NCBI RefSeq assembly: GCF_932526225.1
Contig: NC_064038.1
Span: 17,597,075 to 17,661,074 of the forward strand
DNA: 64,000 nucleotides
Direction of reading: 5' to 3'
Origin: Nematostella vectensis
Lineage: Eukaryota; Cnidaria; Anthozoa; Actiniaria; Edwardsiidae
Under the pieces are notes generated by a model. The model was not told the origin of the DNA. It saw nothing but the letters and a program-made list of their open reading frames with translations, and did not search any database. Positions 15,101-23,935 of this stretch are shown here, piece by piece. The position numbers and the translations under genes are program-made. How positions within the stretch are numbered: position 1 is the first letter of the stretch; each line of letters begins with the position of its first letter.

Positions 15101-18100
15101 GCTGTAGATAATTGTGGATGGTGTGGATAGCTGTGGATGGTGTAGATAGGTGTGTATGGTGTAGATAATTGTGGATGGTGTAGATTGTTGTGGATAGCTG
15201 TGGATGGTGTAGATAGGTGTGGATAGCTGTGAATAGCTGTGGATACATGTGTATGGTGTGGATAGCTGTGGATGGTGTGGATAGCTGTGTATGGTGTGGA
15301 TAGCTGTGTATGGCGTGGATACATGTGTATGGCGTGGATACATGTGTATGGTGTATATGCCTGTGTATGGTGTAGATAGCTGTGTATAGTGTAGATAGCT
15401 GTGTATGGTGTGGATAGCTGTGTATGGCTGTGTATGGTGTGGATAGCGTGGATAGATGTGTACGGTGTGTTTGGCTGTGTATGGTGTAGATAGCTGTGTA
15501 TAGTGTGGATAGCTGTGGATGGTGTGGATAGCTGTGTATGGTGTGGATAGCTGTGTATGGTGTGGATAGCTGTTGATAGCTGTGTATGGTTTGGATAGCT
15601 GTGTATGGTGTGGATAGTGTGGATAGCTGTGGATGGTGTTGATAGCTGTGTATGGTGTGTATGGCTGTGTATGGTGTGGATAGCTGTGTATGGTGTGGAT
15701 AGCTGTGTATGGTGTGGATAGCTGTGTATGGTGTGGATAGCTGTGGATGGTGTGGATAGATGTGTATGGCTGTGTATAGCTGTGTATGGTGTAGATAGCT
15801 GTGGATGGTGTAGATAGCTGTGTATGGTGCGGATAGCTGTGTATGGTGTGGATAGCTGTGTATGGTGTGGATAGCTGTGGATGGTGTGGATAGATGTGTA
15901 TGACTGTGTATAGCTGTGGATGGTGTAGATAGCTGTGGATGGTGTAGATAGCTGTGGATGGTGTAGATAGCTGTGGATGGTGTGGATAGCTGTGAATGGT
16001 GTGGATAGCTGTGGATGATGTGGATAGCTGTGGATGGTGTGGATAGCTGTGGATAGATGTGTATGGTGTGTATAGTGTGGATAGCTTTGTATGGTGTGGA
16101 TAGATGTGGATGGTGTGTATAGTGTGGATAGCTGTGGATGGTGTGGATAGCTGTGGATGGTGTGGATAGCTGTGGATGATGTGGATAGCTGTGGATGATG
16201 TGGATAGCTGTGGATGGTGTGGATAGCTGTGTATAGTGTGAATAGCTGTGGATAGCTGTGTATGGTGTGTATGGCTGTTTATAGTGTGGATAGCTGTGTA
16301 TGGTGTGGATGGTTGTGGATGGTGTGGATAGTTGTGGATGGTGTGGATAGCTGTGTATGGTGTATGGCTGTGTATGGTGTGGATAGCTGTGTATGGATTG
16401 TATGGCTGTGAATAGTGTTGATAGCTGTGTATGGTGTGGATAGCTGTGTATGGTGTGGATAGCTGCGTATAGATGTGAATAGCTGCGTATGGTGTGTATG
16501 GTGTGATATGATACGGTATGATACACTATCTTATGATACACTTCAGGCGTACTTAAAGTAGTTACCGAGAATCGCTATAAAACTGTAGAGTTAGTGGAAT
16601 CGGTCCAAAAAAAAGTGCTGCGCATAGTGTTTCCAAACCTCTCTTACCATGAGGCATTATCACACGCTAAATTGGAAACACTATGCCAGCGTAGAGAAAC
16701 GGCATGCATCGCTCTCGTGGCAAAGGCCAAACGCGGAGGCCCCCTTAAACGCTTAATTCCTATTCCTGTAGCAACGCACCATGGGTATGGTTTACGGTCC
16801 GGTACGGCGTCTGTTGTCCCCATCTGCGGCCGTACGAATAGGCTCAACAATTTCTGTACTTATCGTTATCAACAAGTTATGTAAATGTAAGGATGTATTA
16901 TATATATACTGGCTGCCCTGTAATCCAGCTTTCGCTGCAATAGGGTTAATAAACACATTATTATTATATTATTATTATTAGGTGGGCTCCCTGTGCTTAG
17001 GCTGAGGAACCACTCAGTAAATGCAGTAAATTAATTTTTGTCTTGCTAATAATTATTAATTGTTTATCCACCAGGTTCGACCCCTGGAAACCCCAACCCT
17101 ATGATTGGATCTAATCCAGACCAGATGGCCCAGCTCATGGCTCAGATGATGTCTGTCATGTCTTCTCAGGTAATAGTGCTCCTTTTGGACCATAGTGGAA
17201 GCATTGAGTGATTGATTGTGATAATGATGATTATGGTAGTGGTGATGATGATGGATAGATAGATGCTGAGATAATGAGGGATTCACTTTATATCACAATG
17301 ATAATGTATGCATGCCCCTCAACAGAAACAAAAGAAATAAAAGCTATTTACAAATCTGTTTACAGCAAAATCTTTGACGAAACTATTTACCATAACAATC
17401 CTTTGCTGATTTATAAACTTATTTAACAGTGTTGTGATGTATTCTCTTAGTTTTGCGGAGAAGGGGGTGATTGACTTGGCTTCTTTGATTTCTAGTGGCA
17501 ATGCATTCCACCTTTTAGCTGCTACAAACTTTAAGCTGTTTTTGCTAATGTAGTCCGAGCCTTTGGAAGTGCTAAGTTATGGTTTGCTGCATTTTTAGTG
17601 TTCTTGTTATGTACATCACTACACTTAAGGAACATATCTCTGATATAGCATGGGGTCATATTGGTGGTAGTGTTGGTGGTAGTACCACCACGGTGGTAGT
17701 GGTGACGGTGATGATGTTGGTGGTGATTCTGTTTCTAGGGTTGTTGTGATGATGATAGTAACGGTGATTTTGATTGTGATGGTGGTGATGATAGTGGTGG
17801 TGGTGTTCTAGGTTGTGGTGATGGCTGTAGTGATGATGATGATAGTGGTGGGGTTTTTGATGATGGTGTTGACAGTTCTGGTTGTGGTGATGATGACGGT
17901 GGTTGTTTCATATTATACCATTCCTGCTTCTTTGTTGGCTTTTAACGGAAGGGGGTTATTAATGGGTTGGTATTTTGGGCCATTGTGAAGGGGGTTATTA
18001 ATGGGTTGGTATTTTGGGCCATTGTGAAGGGGGTTATTAATGGGTTGGTATTTTGGGCCATTGTGAAGGGGGTTATTAATGGGTTGGTATTTTGGGCCAT

Positions 18101-19103
18101 TGTGAAGGGGGTTATTAATGGGTTGGTATTTTGGGCCATTGTTCATCTCCAGCAGGGCCAGCATCCTGCCGGCCAGAGTCCTGAAGTCCGATTCCGAACC
18201 CAACTGGAGCAGCTGGCGGCCATGGGATTTGTGGATCAGCAGCGAAACATCCAAGGTATGACACTCAATAAATCAGCATATAGTCATGGGTGGATCTAGG
18301 AGTGGGCCGAGTAGAGGGGTAACGCTAACCCATTACAGGTCATTTAGTATTACAGGGTGAGGGGTAACGCTAACCCATTACAGGTCATTTAGTATTACAG
18401 GGTGAGGGGTAACGCTAACCCATTACAGGTCATTTAGTATTACAGGGTGAGGGGTTACGCTAACCCATTACAGGTCATTTAGTATTACAGGGTGAGGGGT
18501 AACGCTAACCCATTACAGGTCATTTAGTATTACAGGGTGAGGGGTAACGCTAACCCATTACAGGTTATTTAGTATTACAGGGTGAGGGGTAACGCTAACC
18601 CATTACAGGTCATTTAGTATTACAGGGTGAGGGGTAACGCTAACCCATTACAGGTCATTTAGTATTACAGGGTGAGGGGTAACGCTAACCCATTACAGGT
18701 CATTTAGTATTACAGGGTGAGGGGTAACGCTAACCCATTACAGGTCATTTAGTATTACAGGGTGAGGGGTAACGCTAACCCATTAGGGGTCATTTAGTAT
18801 TACAGGGTGAGGGGTAACGCTAACCCATAACCCATTACAGGTCATTTAGTATTACAGGGTGAGGGGTAACGCTAACCCATTACAGGTCATTTAGTATTAC
18901 AGGGTGAGGGGTAACGCTAACCCATTACAGGTCATTTAGTATTACAGGGTGAGGGCCCATCCCTTTTGTTTTCTCTTGAGAGTGGACACCTTTAGTTTCT
19001 AAGTTTATCTATTCATGATAAGTTAAACCCTTTTGTTCTGATTTTAGCCCTAACAGCCACCGGTGGAGACGTCAATGCAGCCATTGAGCGGCTCCTACAG
19101 TGA
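149..19103 (+). CDS. UBQLN: Ubiquilin, C-terminal two thirds (12 exons, 5' end outside window)
   Basis: Ubiquilins shuttle ubiquitinated clients to the proteasome: the N-terminal UBL binds the proteasome, STI1 repeats bind clients, and the UBA binds ubiquitin. Exons, read from AG/GT borders and unbroken phase: 149-277, 827-907, 3559-3604, 3775-3982, 4968-5139, 7972-8022, 8193-8225, 8324-8439, 9025-9143, 17075-17169, 18153-18255, 19048-19103 (TGA). Together they give about 402 residues. Exons 1-2 encode an STI1 block ([18 protein letters not shown], then [13 protein letters not shown] and [16 protein letters not shown]), nearly identical to vertebrate UBQLN1. Exon 4 is a Ser/Thr/Pro linker containing LPNPWAP. 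Exons 5-8 hold the Met/Gln-rich second STI1 pair. Exon 9 is Gly/Thr-rich. Exons 11-12 form the UBA (LEQLAAMGF ... AIERLLQ). The first 190 or so residues, including the UBL, are missing only because the window starts inside an intron. Four donors are tandemly multiplied into the following intron. The family call is very secure; orthology to a particular vertebrate paralogue is not implied. Confidence 0.97.
278..700 (+). repeat. 50-bp minisatellite duplicating exon end plus 5' splice site
   Basis: The unit is about 27 bases related to the end of exon 149-277 (CTTTTAGTAACCTGGAG) plus the donor GTATGG and intron bases. Donor copies stand at 278 (the real one), 328, 378, 428, 478, 528, 578, 628 and 678. 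Reading through the first donor meets TAA at once (gag gta tgg tgt taa), so later donors would give a truncated product. Confidence 0.95.
1202..3532 (+). repeat. 26-bp minisatellite filling ubiquilin intron 2
   Basis: The basic unit is about 26 bp (ACACACTAAGTATGGGACTA plus CGATGA), mixed with a longer variant containing TAAACTAATA. There are roughly 85 copies by length. The array ends about 25 bp before the 3' splice site of exon 3559-3604. The 295 bp before it (908-1201) are unique intron without recognisable features. Confidence 0.95.
3957..4840 (+). repeat. 42-bp minisatellite duplicating exon end plus 5' splice site
   Basis: The unit is about 26 bases of the end of exon 3775-3982 (ACACCCACAGCTACTACTGG then ATCTAC) plus GTAAGTTTTTATAACA. 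About 20 copies follow, most keeping the consensus donor GTAAGT. A larger period of 167 bp is visible (4327-4509 against 4494-4676). In-frame read-through gives TAA immediately. Confidence 0.95.
5140..5815 (+). repeat. 29-bp minisatellite duplicating exon end plus 5' splice site
   Basis: Each unit is 24 bases of the end of exon 4968-5139 (TCAAACCCAGACCTTATGTC then TAAC) plus GTGAG. About 23 copies follow the real donor, nearly all keeping GTGAGT. Because 29 is not a multiple of three, use of a later donor shifts frame or reaches a TGA. Confidence 0.95.
5880..7680 (+). mobile_element. Degenerate non-LTR retrotransposon (CR1/jockey-like RT), interrupted
   Basis: Reverse transcriptase remnants are readable in one direction: AFDSVEHL and LLHKLDHYG near 5900-5950, [15 protein letters not shown] ending at 6074, then [10 protein letters not shown] and [11 protein letters not shown] resuming after 6957. 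A C-terminal part follows at 7415-7620 ([23 protein letters not shown]). FADD is the catalytic YxDD-type motif. There are several stops (TGA near 5971, TAA after DLK). A MITE splits the frame at 6075-6956, and a TTTTCGCGA-rich segment (about 7125-7370) replaces the thumb region. It is dead and lies in ubiquilin intron 5. Confidence 0.85.
6075..6956. mobile_element. MITE with TA target duplication (pogo/Tc1-mariner type), inserted in the LINE
   Basis: Ends match as inverted repeats: CAGTCGAAGCTCTC at the left and, reverse-complemented, CAATTGAAGCTCTC at the right. TA flanks both sides (6073-6074, 6957-6958). Removing it restores the LINE frame from FLI to YIND. Further copies of CTCTCGTAAGCGACCA lie inside. 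A minus-strand frame at 6330-6596 (88 codons) resembles no transposase I recognise. CAGT ends with a TA duplication are typical of pogo-like elements; the exact family is inferred. Confidence 0.8.
7681..7971 (+). other. Intron 5 tail, unique sequence
   Basis: AT-rich intron ending in a pyrimidine tract and TTTTCAG before exon 7972-8022. A C-rich run at 7697-7708 is the only other oddity. I see no gene here. Confidence 0.6.
8055..8188 (+). repeat. 37-bp repeat, about 3.5 copies, up to a 3' splice site
   Basis: The unit includes TTGTTGTCAGTTTGTATGAG and CATGTTTCATTGATG. The last partial copy merges with the acceptor TTGTTGTCCTCAG before exon 8193-8225. The array fills most of the 170-base intron. 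Confidence 0.85.
8700..8965 (+). repeat. Short interrupted repeat with GGGTATTTAGGTCAAATA units
   Basis: About eight imperfect copies of an 18-20 bp unit lie in two clusters (about 8715-8790 and 8910-8965) separated by unique sequence, in ubiquilin intron 8. Confidence 0.8.
9090..10045 (+). repeat. 74-bp minisatellite duplicating exon end plus 5' splice site (13 donors)
   Basis: The unit is the last 54 bases of exon 9025-9143 plus GTAGGTGACATTAAACAGTG. Donors stand at 9144, 9218, 9292 and every 74 bp to 10032, so 12 extra copies follow the real one. Copies are almost identical (single C/T or A/G differences), suggesting recent expansion or homogenisation. The junction CCCTCTTCAG|GTAGGT reads both as a pyrimidine-rich acceptor and as a donor. 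In-frame read-through hits TGA within three codons. Confidence 0.96.
10046..10188. other. Unique intron with short telomere-like motif
   Basis: The stretch contains GGGTTAGGGTTAGGGTT at about 10125-10141, two to three telomere-type hexamers. Otherwise nothing recognisable. Confidence 0.5.
10203..10830. mobile_element. MITE-like insert with about 50-bp inverted ends
   Basis: The left end GCGATTCTCAATACACGCGA followed by CCCTTCACATTGACATTC is matched at about 80% by the reverse complement of 10775-10830. The internal 520 bp show no coding sequence. It appears nested within the left arm of the larger inverted element, since the right arm lacks it. Confidence 0.65.
11130..14985 (+). repeat. 19-bp minisatellite, forward arm
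   Basis: The unit is CCATACACAGCTATCCACA with variants (CGCC for ACCA, TATTCACA, extra CACCATA). About 200 copies by length. Blocks of several hundred bases with the same variant order recur, so it has grown by segmental duplication. It is open in several + frames (up to 1144 codons), which is a by-product of composition. Confidence 0.95.
15095..16500 (-). repeat. 19-bp minisatellite, inverted arm
   Basis: The same unit as 11130-14985 but reverse-complemented (TGTGGATAGCTGTGTATGG), about 74 copies. It is more divergent than the forward arm (many GGATGG and TAGATAG variants), so the arms are not a recent perfect palindrome. Confidence 0.93.
16577..16985 (+). mobile_element. 3' end of a CR1-like LINE with (TTA)n tail
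   Basis: An open frame from about 16594 to 16884 encodes the typical C-terminus of a reverse transcriptase ORF ([57 protein letters not shown]). It is followed by an AT-rich 3' UTR and a TTATTATTA tail at about 16958-16980. Only about 400 bp remain, a usual 5' truncation. Its 5' break is flush with the foldback-like element. Confidence 0.85.
17305..17665 (-). mobile_element. LINE reverse transcriptase C-terminal fragment, minus strand
   Basis: On the - strand, [14 protein letters not shown], then (after a frame break) [20 protein letters not shown], continuing LREYITTLL, matches the end of CR1-like ORF2 proteins. It is frameshifted and dead, in ubiquilin intron 10. Confidence 0.7.
17640..17910 (+). 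repeat. Degenerate (GGT/GAT)n simple sequence
   Basis: Irregular GGTGGTAGTGGTGATGATGA-type sequence without a fixed long unit; probably cryptic simple sequence. Confidence 0.75.
17947..18141 (+). repeat. 39-bp repeat, 5 copies, ending at a 3' splice site
   Basis: The unit is GAAGGGGGTTATTAATGGGT plus TGGTATTTTGGGCCATTGT, with perfect copies. The last copy stops about 11 bases before exon 18153-18255 (TCATCTCCAG acceptor). Each copy holds ATTAAT, a possible branch-point sequence. Confidence 0.92.
18310..18955 (+). repeat. 45-bp minisatellite in the last ubiquilin intron
   Basis: About 14 copies of a unit with GTGAGGGGTAACGCTAACCC and ATTACAGGTCATTTAGTATT. Each contains TTACAGG and CAGGGTGAGG, so acceptor-like and donor-like strings recur every 45 bases. 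The array starts about 55 bp after the real donor at 18256. Confidence 0.93.
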
Positions 19104-19657
19104 TCCAGGCCTTGTCCAATAGGAATCATGAATAGCAGACAAGCCGCCAAGGCAGCACCACCAATTTATATATATATCAAGCAACTGCTAAGACGAGGTC
19201 GGACTAGTGAAAATGACAACAGGAGAAGCAGTCTTGCTGAGCACTAAATGAGAGGAGGTTTTCCCTGAGGAAGATACTAGTTAGCATGTGATGAACTAGG
19301 TAGATCCCCCCCCCCTCACCACATGCTGTACAGTCTTGATTCGCCTGCTCTATTGATGTGCGGCAGGTATATGATTGGACGAAGAGAATATGTTCTAAAA
19401 AATACAGTGTTGTACTCAAATAAATGCTCACAGATTTTTTTCACATTTTACGTAGAGGATGTCATTTAGTATCTGAAAATGTGTAGATTAGGGCTAGTCC
19501 CTTTTAACACACTTCTTCCTTCTAGTTGATATAATTTACAATTATTTGCTTTTAGCAACTTTTGAGCCAACAAGCTTGTTCTTGGTACTGTCCGAAACCA
19601 TGATCTATGATTGTCTTTTTTTTTTTAATCCATTCCTGCATGGAAATTTTTAATAAA
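19104..19657 (+). other. Ubiquilin 3' UTR with two candidate poly(A) signals
   Basis: AT-rich sequence follows the TGA. AATAAA occurs at 19419-19424, about 315 bases after the stop, and again at 19652-19657. Either could direct cleavage; which is used cannot be told from sequence. No other gene is visible in this stretch or in the following unique sequence to about 20040. Confidence 0.6.
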
Positions 19658-20044
19658 AACTAAAATAAGGTTCACCACTTACCAGAAACAGACCAGGAAT
19701 ATTTGTGGTGGGTTCCACTTTTCTCCTCTTTCTGTCCTATTAGCGTTGGCAAAGATTCCGGCGCAGGCAAACAGTGTCACCCCCCATCCCTGGACACGCC
19801 CTTGCACATGTTTATCCTTAAGTATTTTTAAGGCTCGTGTAAAGCATTTACGAATAAGGGGACTTCTGTGTCCCTGGATGGATCATCCGTAAACTTTTTA
19901 TGGTTTTCTGTGCTTTCGAAAAATAGCAATCCCTCAATCATCTCTAAACCTCGGGTTTAAATCTAAGTAGTATAAAAGAGGCTCTGTTATTAACCTGTGA
20001 CCACTTAAGCACCTAGCTGTGTATATTAGCCACCGCATAGCTTC

Positions 20045-20340
20045 AGGCGAAGCCGCGGTGTAGCGGTGGTCCATATATGGGGCGAGGCGCTTCCGTGGGT
20101 TTTACCCATGATTACGTGCGGGCGTAGCCGCGGTGGTCCATATATGGAGCGAGGCGCTTCCGTGGGTTTTACCCATGATTACGTGCGGGCTTAGCCGCGG
20201 TGGTCCATATATGGAGCCAGGCGCTTCAGTGGGTTTTACCCATGATTACGTGCGGGCTTAGCCGCGGTGGTCCATATATGGAGCGAGGCGCTTCAGTGGG
20301 TTTTACCCATGATTACGTGCGGGCTTGTCGCGTAGTCGCG
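20045..20340 (+). repeat. 67-bp tandem repeat, about 4 copies
   Basis: The unit includes AGCCGCGGTGGTCCATATAT and GTGGGTTTTACCCATGATTA. It is GC-rich compared with its surroundings and lies downstream of ubiquilin. Frames across it are not convincing genes. Confidence 0.9.
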
Positions 20341-20654
20341 AAGCCGGTTGACGACAACCTTTTGTCAATCGACTATCGTAACCCGCAACGGTTCATGGGT
20401 AACCTATAAATGGCTGAATCTTGGTATCTGAACACCATGTGAACGTTTAGAGGTACATAAACAAGAATGCTAAAGCTTTCTAAAGTTGTGTTTGTTTTTA
20501 TCTACACTGGTTTTAATTATTTATATGTTACCCACGAAGCACTGCGGGTTACTACACAGAGATTCTCGTAGTGCAACCTTATTTGAAAGAGCTTTCTAAG
20601 CTAGATTTGTCAGCCTACCGTGGGGTGGTGCATGCGCATCCTATTTGTCACCGA

Positions 20655-20945
20655 CGTATTTATGACAGTAGCGTGACATCCACCTTGTATGACAGTAGCG
20701 TGACAGCCACCTTGTATGACAGTAGCGTGACATTACCCACCTTGTATGGATGTAGCGTGACATCCACCTTGTATGACAGTAGCGTGACATTACCCACTTT
20801 GTATGACAGTAGCGTGACATCCACCTTGTATGACAGTAGCGTGACAGCCACCTTGTATGACAGTAGCGTGACATTACCCACCTTGTATGACAGTAGCGTG
20901 ACATTACCCACCTTGTATGACAGTAGCGTGACATTACCCACCTTG
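20655..20945 (+). repeat. 24-30-bp minisatellite (CTTGTATGACAGTAGCGTGA)
   Basis: About eleven copies of units of 27 or 30 bp that alternate between ending ATCCAC, AGCCAC and ATTACCCAC. Lengths divisible by three keep one frame open (repeating LYDSSVT), but no start context, domain or codon support suggests a gene. Confidence 0.9.
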
Positions 20946-21145
20946 ATCGATCGATTTTATGTACATAAAAAAAACTAGGAGAACACTTGCATTCACGAGC
21001 TGGTTCACAAAGCCTTTGATTTTCTGTTTTGTTTTCAGGAATGGAATGAAGTTTGCATTTAAGCTTGATTAAATTCAAACGCGATGTGAAGTGATGGGTT
21101 TTATTTTTTTTATCAGCAATTCAGGAACTGATTGTGACATCCTAT

Positions 21146-21885
21146 AATATTATATAATGTTATCTCGATGTTATATAATGTTATCTCGAAGTAATATAAT
21201 GTTATCTCGATGTAATATAATGTTATCTCGAAGTAATATAATGTTATCTCGATGTTATATAATGTTATCTCGAAGTAATATAATGTTATCTCGATGTAAT
21301 ATAATGTTATCTCGAAGTAATATAATGTTATCTCGATGTTATATAATGTTATCTCGAAGTAATATAATGTTTTCTCGATGTTATATAATGTTATCTCGAA
21401 GTAATATAATGTTATCTCGATGTAATATAATGTTATCTCGAAGTAATATAATGTTATCTCGATGTTATATAATGTTATCTCGAAGTAATATAATGTTATC
21501 TCGATGTAATATAATGTTATCTCGAAGTAATATAATGTTATCTCGATGTTATATAATGTTATCTCGAAGTAATATAATGTTTTCTCGATTTAATATGTTA
21601 TCTCGATGTAATATAATGTTATCTCGATGCTATAAAATGTTATCTCGATGTAATATAATGTTTTCTCGATGTAATATGTTATCTCGATGTAATATAATGT
21701 TATCTCGATGTAATATGTTATCTCGATGTAATATAATGTTATCTCGATGTTATATAATGTTGTCTCGATGTAATATGTTATCTCGATGTAATATCTAGAT
21801 GTTATATAATGTTATCTCGATGTAATATGTTATCTCGATGTAATATAATGTTATCTCGATGTTATATAATGTTATCTCGATGCAT
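21146..21885 (+). repeat. 21-bp minisatellite (TAATATAATGTTATCTCGATG)
   Basis: About 36 copies with A/T alternation (TCGATG or TCGAAG; TAATAT or TTATAT) arranged in a repeated order, i.e. a higher-order pattern. The array ends exactly where the GPCR remnant begins. Confidence 0.93.
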
Positions 21886-22575
21886 CTCACGGCAGATGCG
21901 GAGCGCTTGCTGGTTCTGACCTTTTGCTGGTAGCTGGTAGCTACCAGAAAAATTGGCAGACAAGGTAAAATTGTCTGCCAATTTTACGGATTCTGCATCG
22001 CGTTTCTCGCCAGCGCCTCTCTACTGCTAATGGCCATCACCGCGGTTAATTGCTATTTCCGGGTGGTCGGCACGAAATGCTACCAAAGGCTGTTTACCAC
22101 AAGGCGTACAAAGCTCCTTATTTGCTGGGCTTGGCTACTGGCTGCCATCACTCCGATTCAGTATTTGACAAGTGGAAACGACTATCTGTTTATACCTGGG
22201 AAATGCATTTGTTTTTTCGGTTATACCACAAATACTAGTACAGTATATGGCTATATAAATGTAGTATTCTCGATGCTTGTTATAACCTTTTGTTATTTCG
22301 AGATTTTCCGGACAATTCGAAGTCATCAAGTGCGAGCAAACACCATCTCTGGGGCAAACATCAAAGTGACGCGAACCCGTATTGGGTTTTCTGTTGTGTT
22401 CGACACCGATTCTAGCTATCGACATCGTGGACTTTTCTAGAGGCAATTTCTCGCTTGCTCAGGGACTTTACCTTTTCTACTCTTGGCTCAGAGTATTGTC
22501 GTCAGTTATCAACCCTCTGATTTTACGGCGCTATGAACCCTATGTTCCGAGAGGAATACAAGAGTATCTTAGGCA
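21886..22575 (+). pseudogene. Rhodopsin-class (class A) GPCR pseudogene, TM3 to TM7
   Basis: The frame from 21976 gives CQFYGFCIAFLASAS (TM3 with the conserved disulfide Cys) and AITAVNCYFRVVG, where the usual DRY/NRY arginine is Cys. TM4 follows (LLICWAWLLAAITPIQY), then an ECL2 with Cys, TM5 (YINVVFSMLVITFCYFEIFR) and ICL3. TM6 (GFLLCSTPILAIDIVDFSRG) is in another frame from 22382. TM7 (LRVLSSVINPLI) is followed by a further shift near 22523 (one extra T in a TTTT run) to MNPMFREEYKSIL. TM1-TM2 are absent, replaced by the 21-bp array. Two frameshifts, the lost arginine and the missing N-terminus argue for a pseudogene, although both shifts lie near T-rich runs and one could be a sequence error. 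The ligand class is unknown; the NRY-like motif and IDxVDF resemble orphan or melatonin-like receptors of cnidarians. Confidence 0.78.
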
Positions 22576-23935
22576 TACGATGTGCTGGTCGCAATATAGA
22601 GGTTGCACATAAACAAGCAGTGCCAGGGATACGAAGTGCTGGTCGCAATATAGAGGTTGCACACATACAAGCAGTGCCAGGGATACGATGTGCTGGTCGC
22701 AATATAGAGGTTGCACACATACAAGCAGTGCCAGGGATACGATGTGCTGGTCGCAATAAAAAGGGTTGCACACATACAAGCAGTGCCAGGGATACGAAGT
22801 GCTGGTCGCAATATAGAGGTTGCACACATACAAGCAGTGCCAGGGATACGATGTGCTGGTCGCAATAAAAAGGGTTGCACACATACAAGCAGTGCCAGGG
22901 ATACGATGTGCTGGTCGCAATATAGAGGTTGCACACAAAAGCAGTGCCAGGGATACGATGTGCTGGTCGCAATAAAAAGGGTTGCACACATACAAGCAGT
23001 GCCAGGGATACGATGTGCTGGTCGCAATATAGAGGTTGCACACATACAAGCAGTGCCAGGGATACGATGTGCTGGTCGCAATATAGAGGTTGCACACATA
23101 CAAGCAGTGCCAGTGATACGAAGTGCTGGTCGCAATAAAAAGGGTTGCACACATACAAGCAGTGCCAGGGATACGATGTGCTGGTCGCAATATAGAGGTT
23201 GCACACATACAAGCAGTGCCAGGGATACAAAGTGCTGGTCGCAATATAGAGGTTGCACACATACAAGCAGTGCCAGGGATACGATGTGCTGGTCGCAATA
23301 AAAAGGGTTGCACACATACAAGCAGTGCCAGGGATACGATGTGCTGGTCGCAATATAGAGGTTGCACACATACAAGCAGTGCCAGGGATACGATGTGCTG
23401 GTCGCAATATAGAGGCTGCACACATACAAGCAGTGCCAGGGATACGATGTGCTGGTCGCAATATAGAGGTTGCACACATACAAGCAGTGCCAGGGATACA
23501 AAGTGCTGGTCGCAATATAGAGGCTGCACACATACAAGCAGTGCCAGGGATACAATGTGCTGGTCGCAATATAGAGGTTGCACACATACAAGCAGTGCCA
23601 GTGATACGAAGTGCTGGTCGCAATATAGAGGCTGCACACATACAAGCAGTGCCAGGGATACGATGTGCTGGTCGCAATAAAAAGGGTTGCACACATACAA
23701 GCAGTGCCAGGGATACAATGTGCTGGTCGCAATATAGAGGTTGCACACATACAAGCAGTGCCAGTGATACGATGTGCTGGTCGCAATATAGAGGTTGCAC
23801 ACATACAAGCAGTGCCAGGGATACGATGTGCTGGTCGCAATATAGAGGTTGCACACATACAAGCAGTGCCAGGGATACGATGTGCTGGTCGCAATATAGA
23901 GGTTGCACACACAAGCAGTGCCAGTAATAGAGGAA
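22570..23935 (+). repeat. 54-bp minisatellite continuing the GPCR C-terminal tail
   Basis: About 25 copies of a 54-bp unit (GATACGATGTGCTGGTCGCA, ATATAGAGGTTGCACACATA, CAAGCAGTGCCAGG). Being 18 codons, it prolongs the frame of MNPMFREEYKSIL as GIRCAGRNIEVAHIQAVP repeats. A 55-bp variant (AATAAAAAGGGTTGC) recurs and shifts frame. The array ends with CAGTAATAG at 23933. Confidence 0.92.

Larger units (their letters stand above)
10189..16592. mobile_element. Foldback-like element with inverted minisatellite arms
   Basis: Outer tips are inverted: 10189-10213 (ending TAGCGATTCTC) matches the reverse complement of about 16567-16592. Next inward, 10817-10870 (GAGAATCGGGTAAGTACTTT, then CTGAAGTGTATCAT) matches the reverse complement of 16505-16566. 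Inside that, a 19-bp array runs forward from about 11130 to 14985 and in reverse complement from about 15095 to 16500, around a spacer of about 110 bp. Long terminal inverted repeats made of tandem units are the hallmark of foldback (FB-type) elements. No transposase is visible. The left arm also carries a nested insert of about 620 bp with its own inverted ends. The whole sits in ubiquilin intron 9. Confidence 0.7.

Noticed and set aside
11060-16541. Open frames of up to 1144 codons on + and 523 on - ([19 protein letters not shown]-like)
   Set aside because: They follow the 19-bp array on each arm; the unit simply lacks stops, and several overlapping frames are open at once.
20400-20412. TATA-like string (CTATAAATGGC) as promoter of the GPCR
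   Set aside because: The receptor is a 5'-truncated pseudogene 1.5 kb away and no transcription start evidence is visible.
20571-20978. 135-codon frame with LYDSSVT repeats
   Set aside because: Its body is the 27/30-bp array; the opposite strand is open as well, and there is no homology or splice context.
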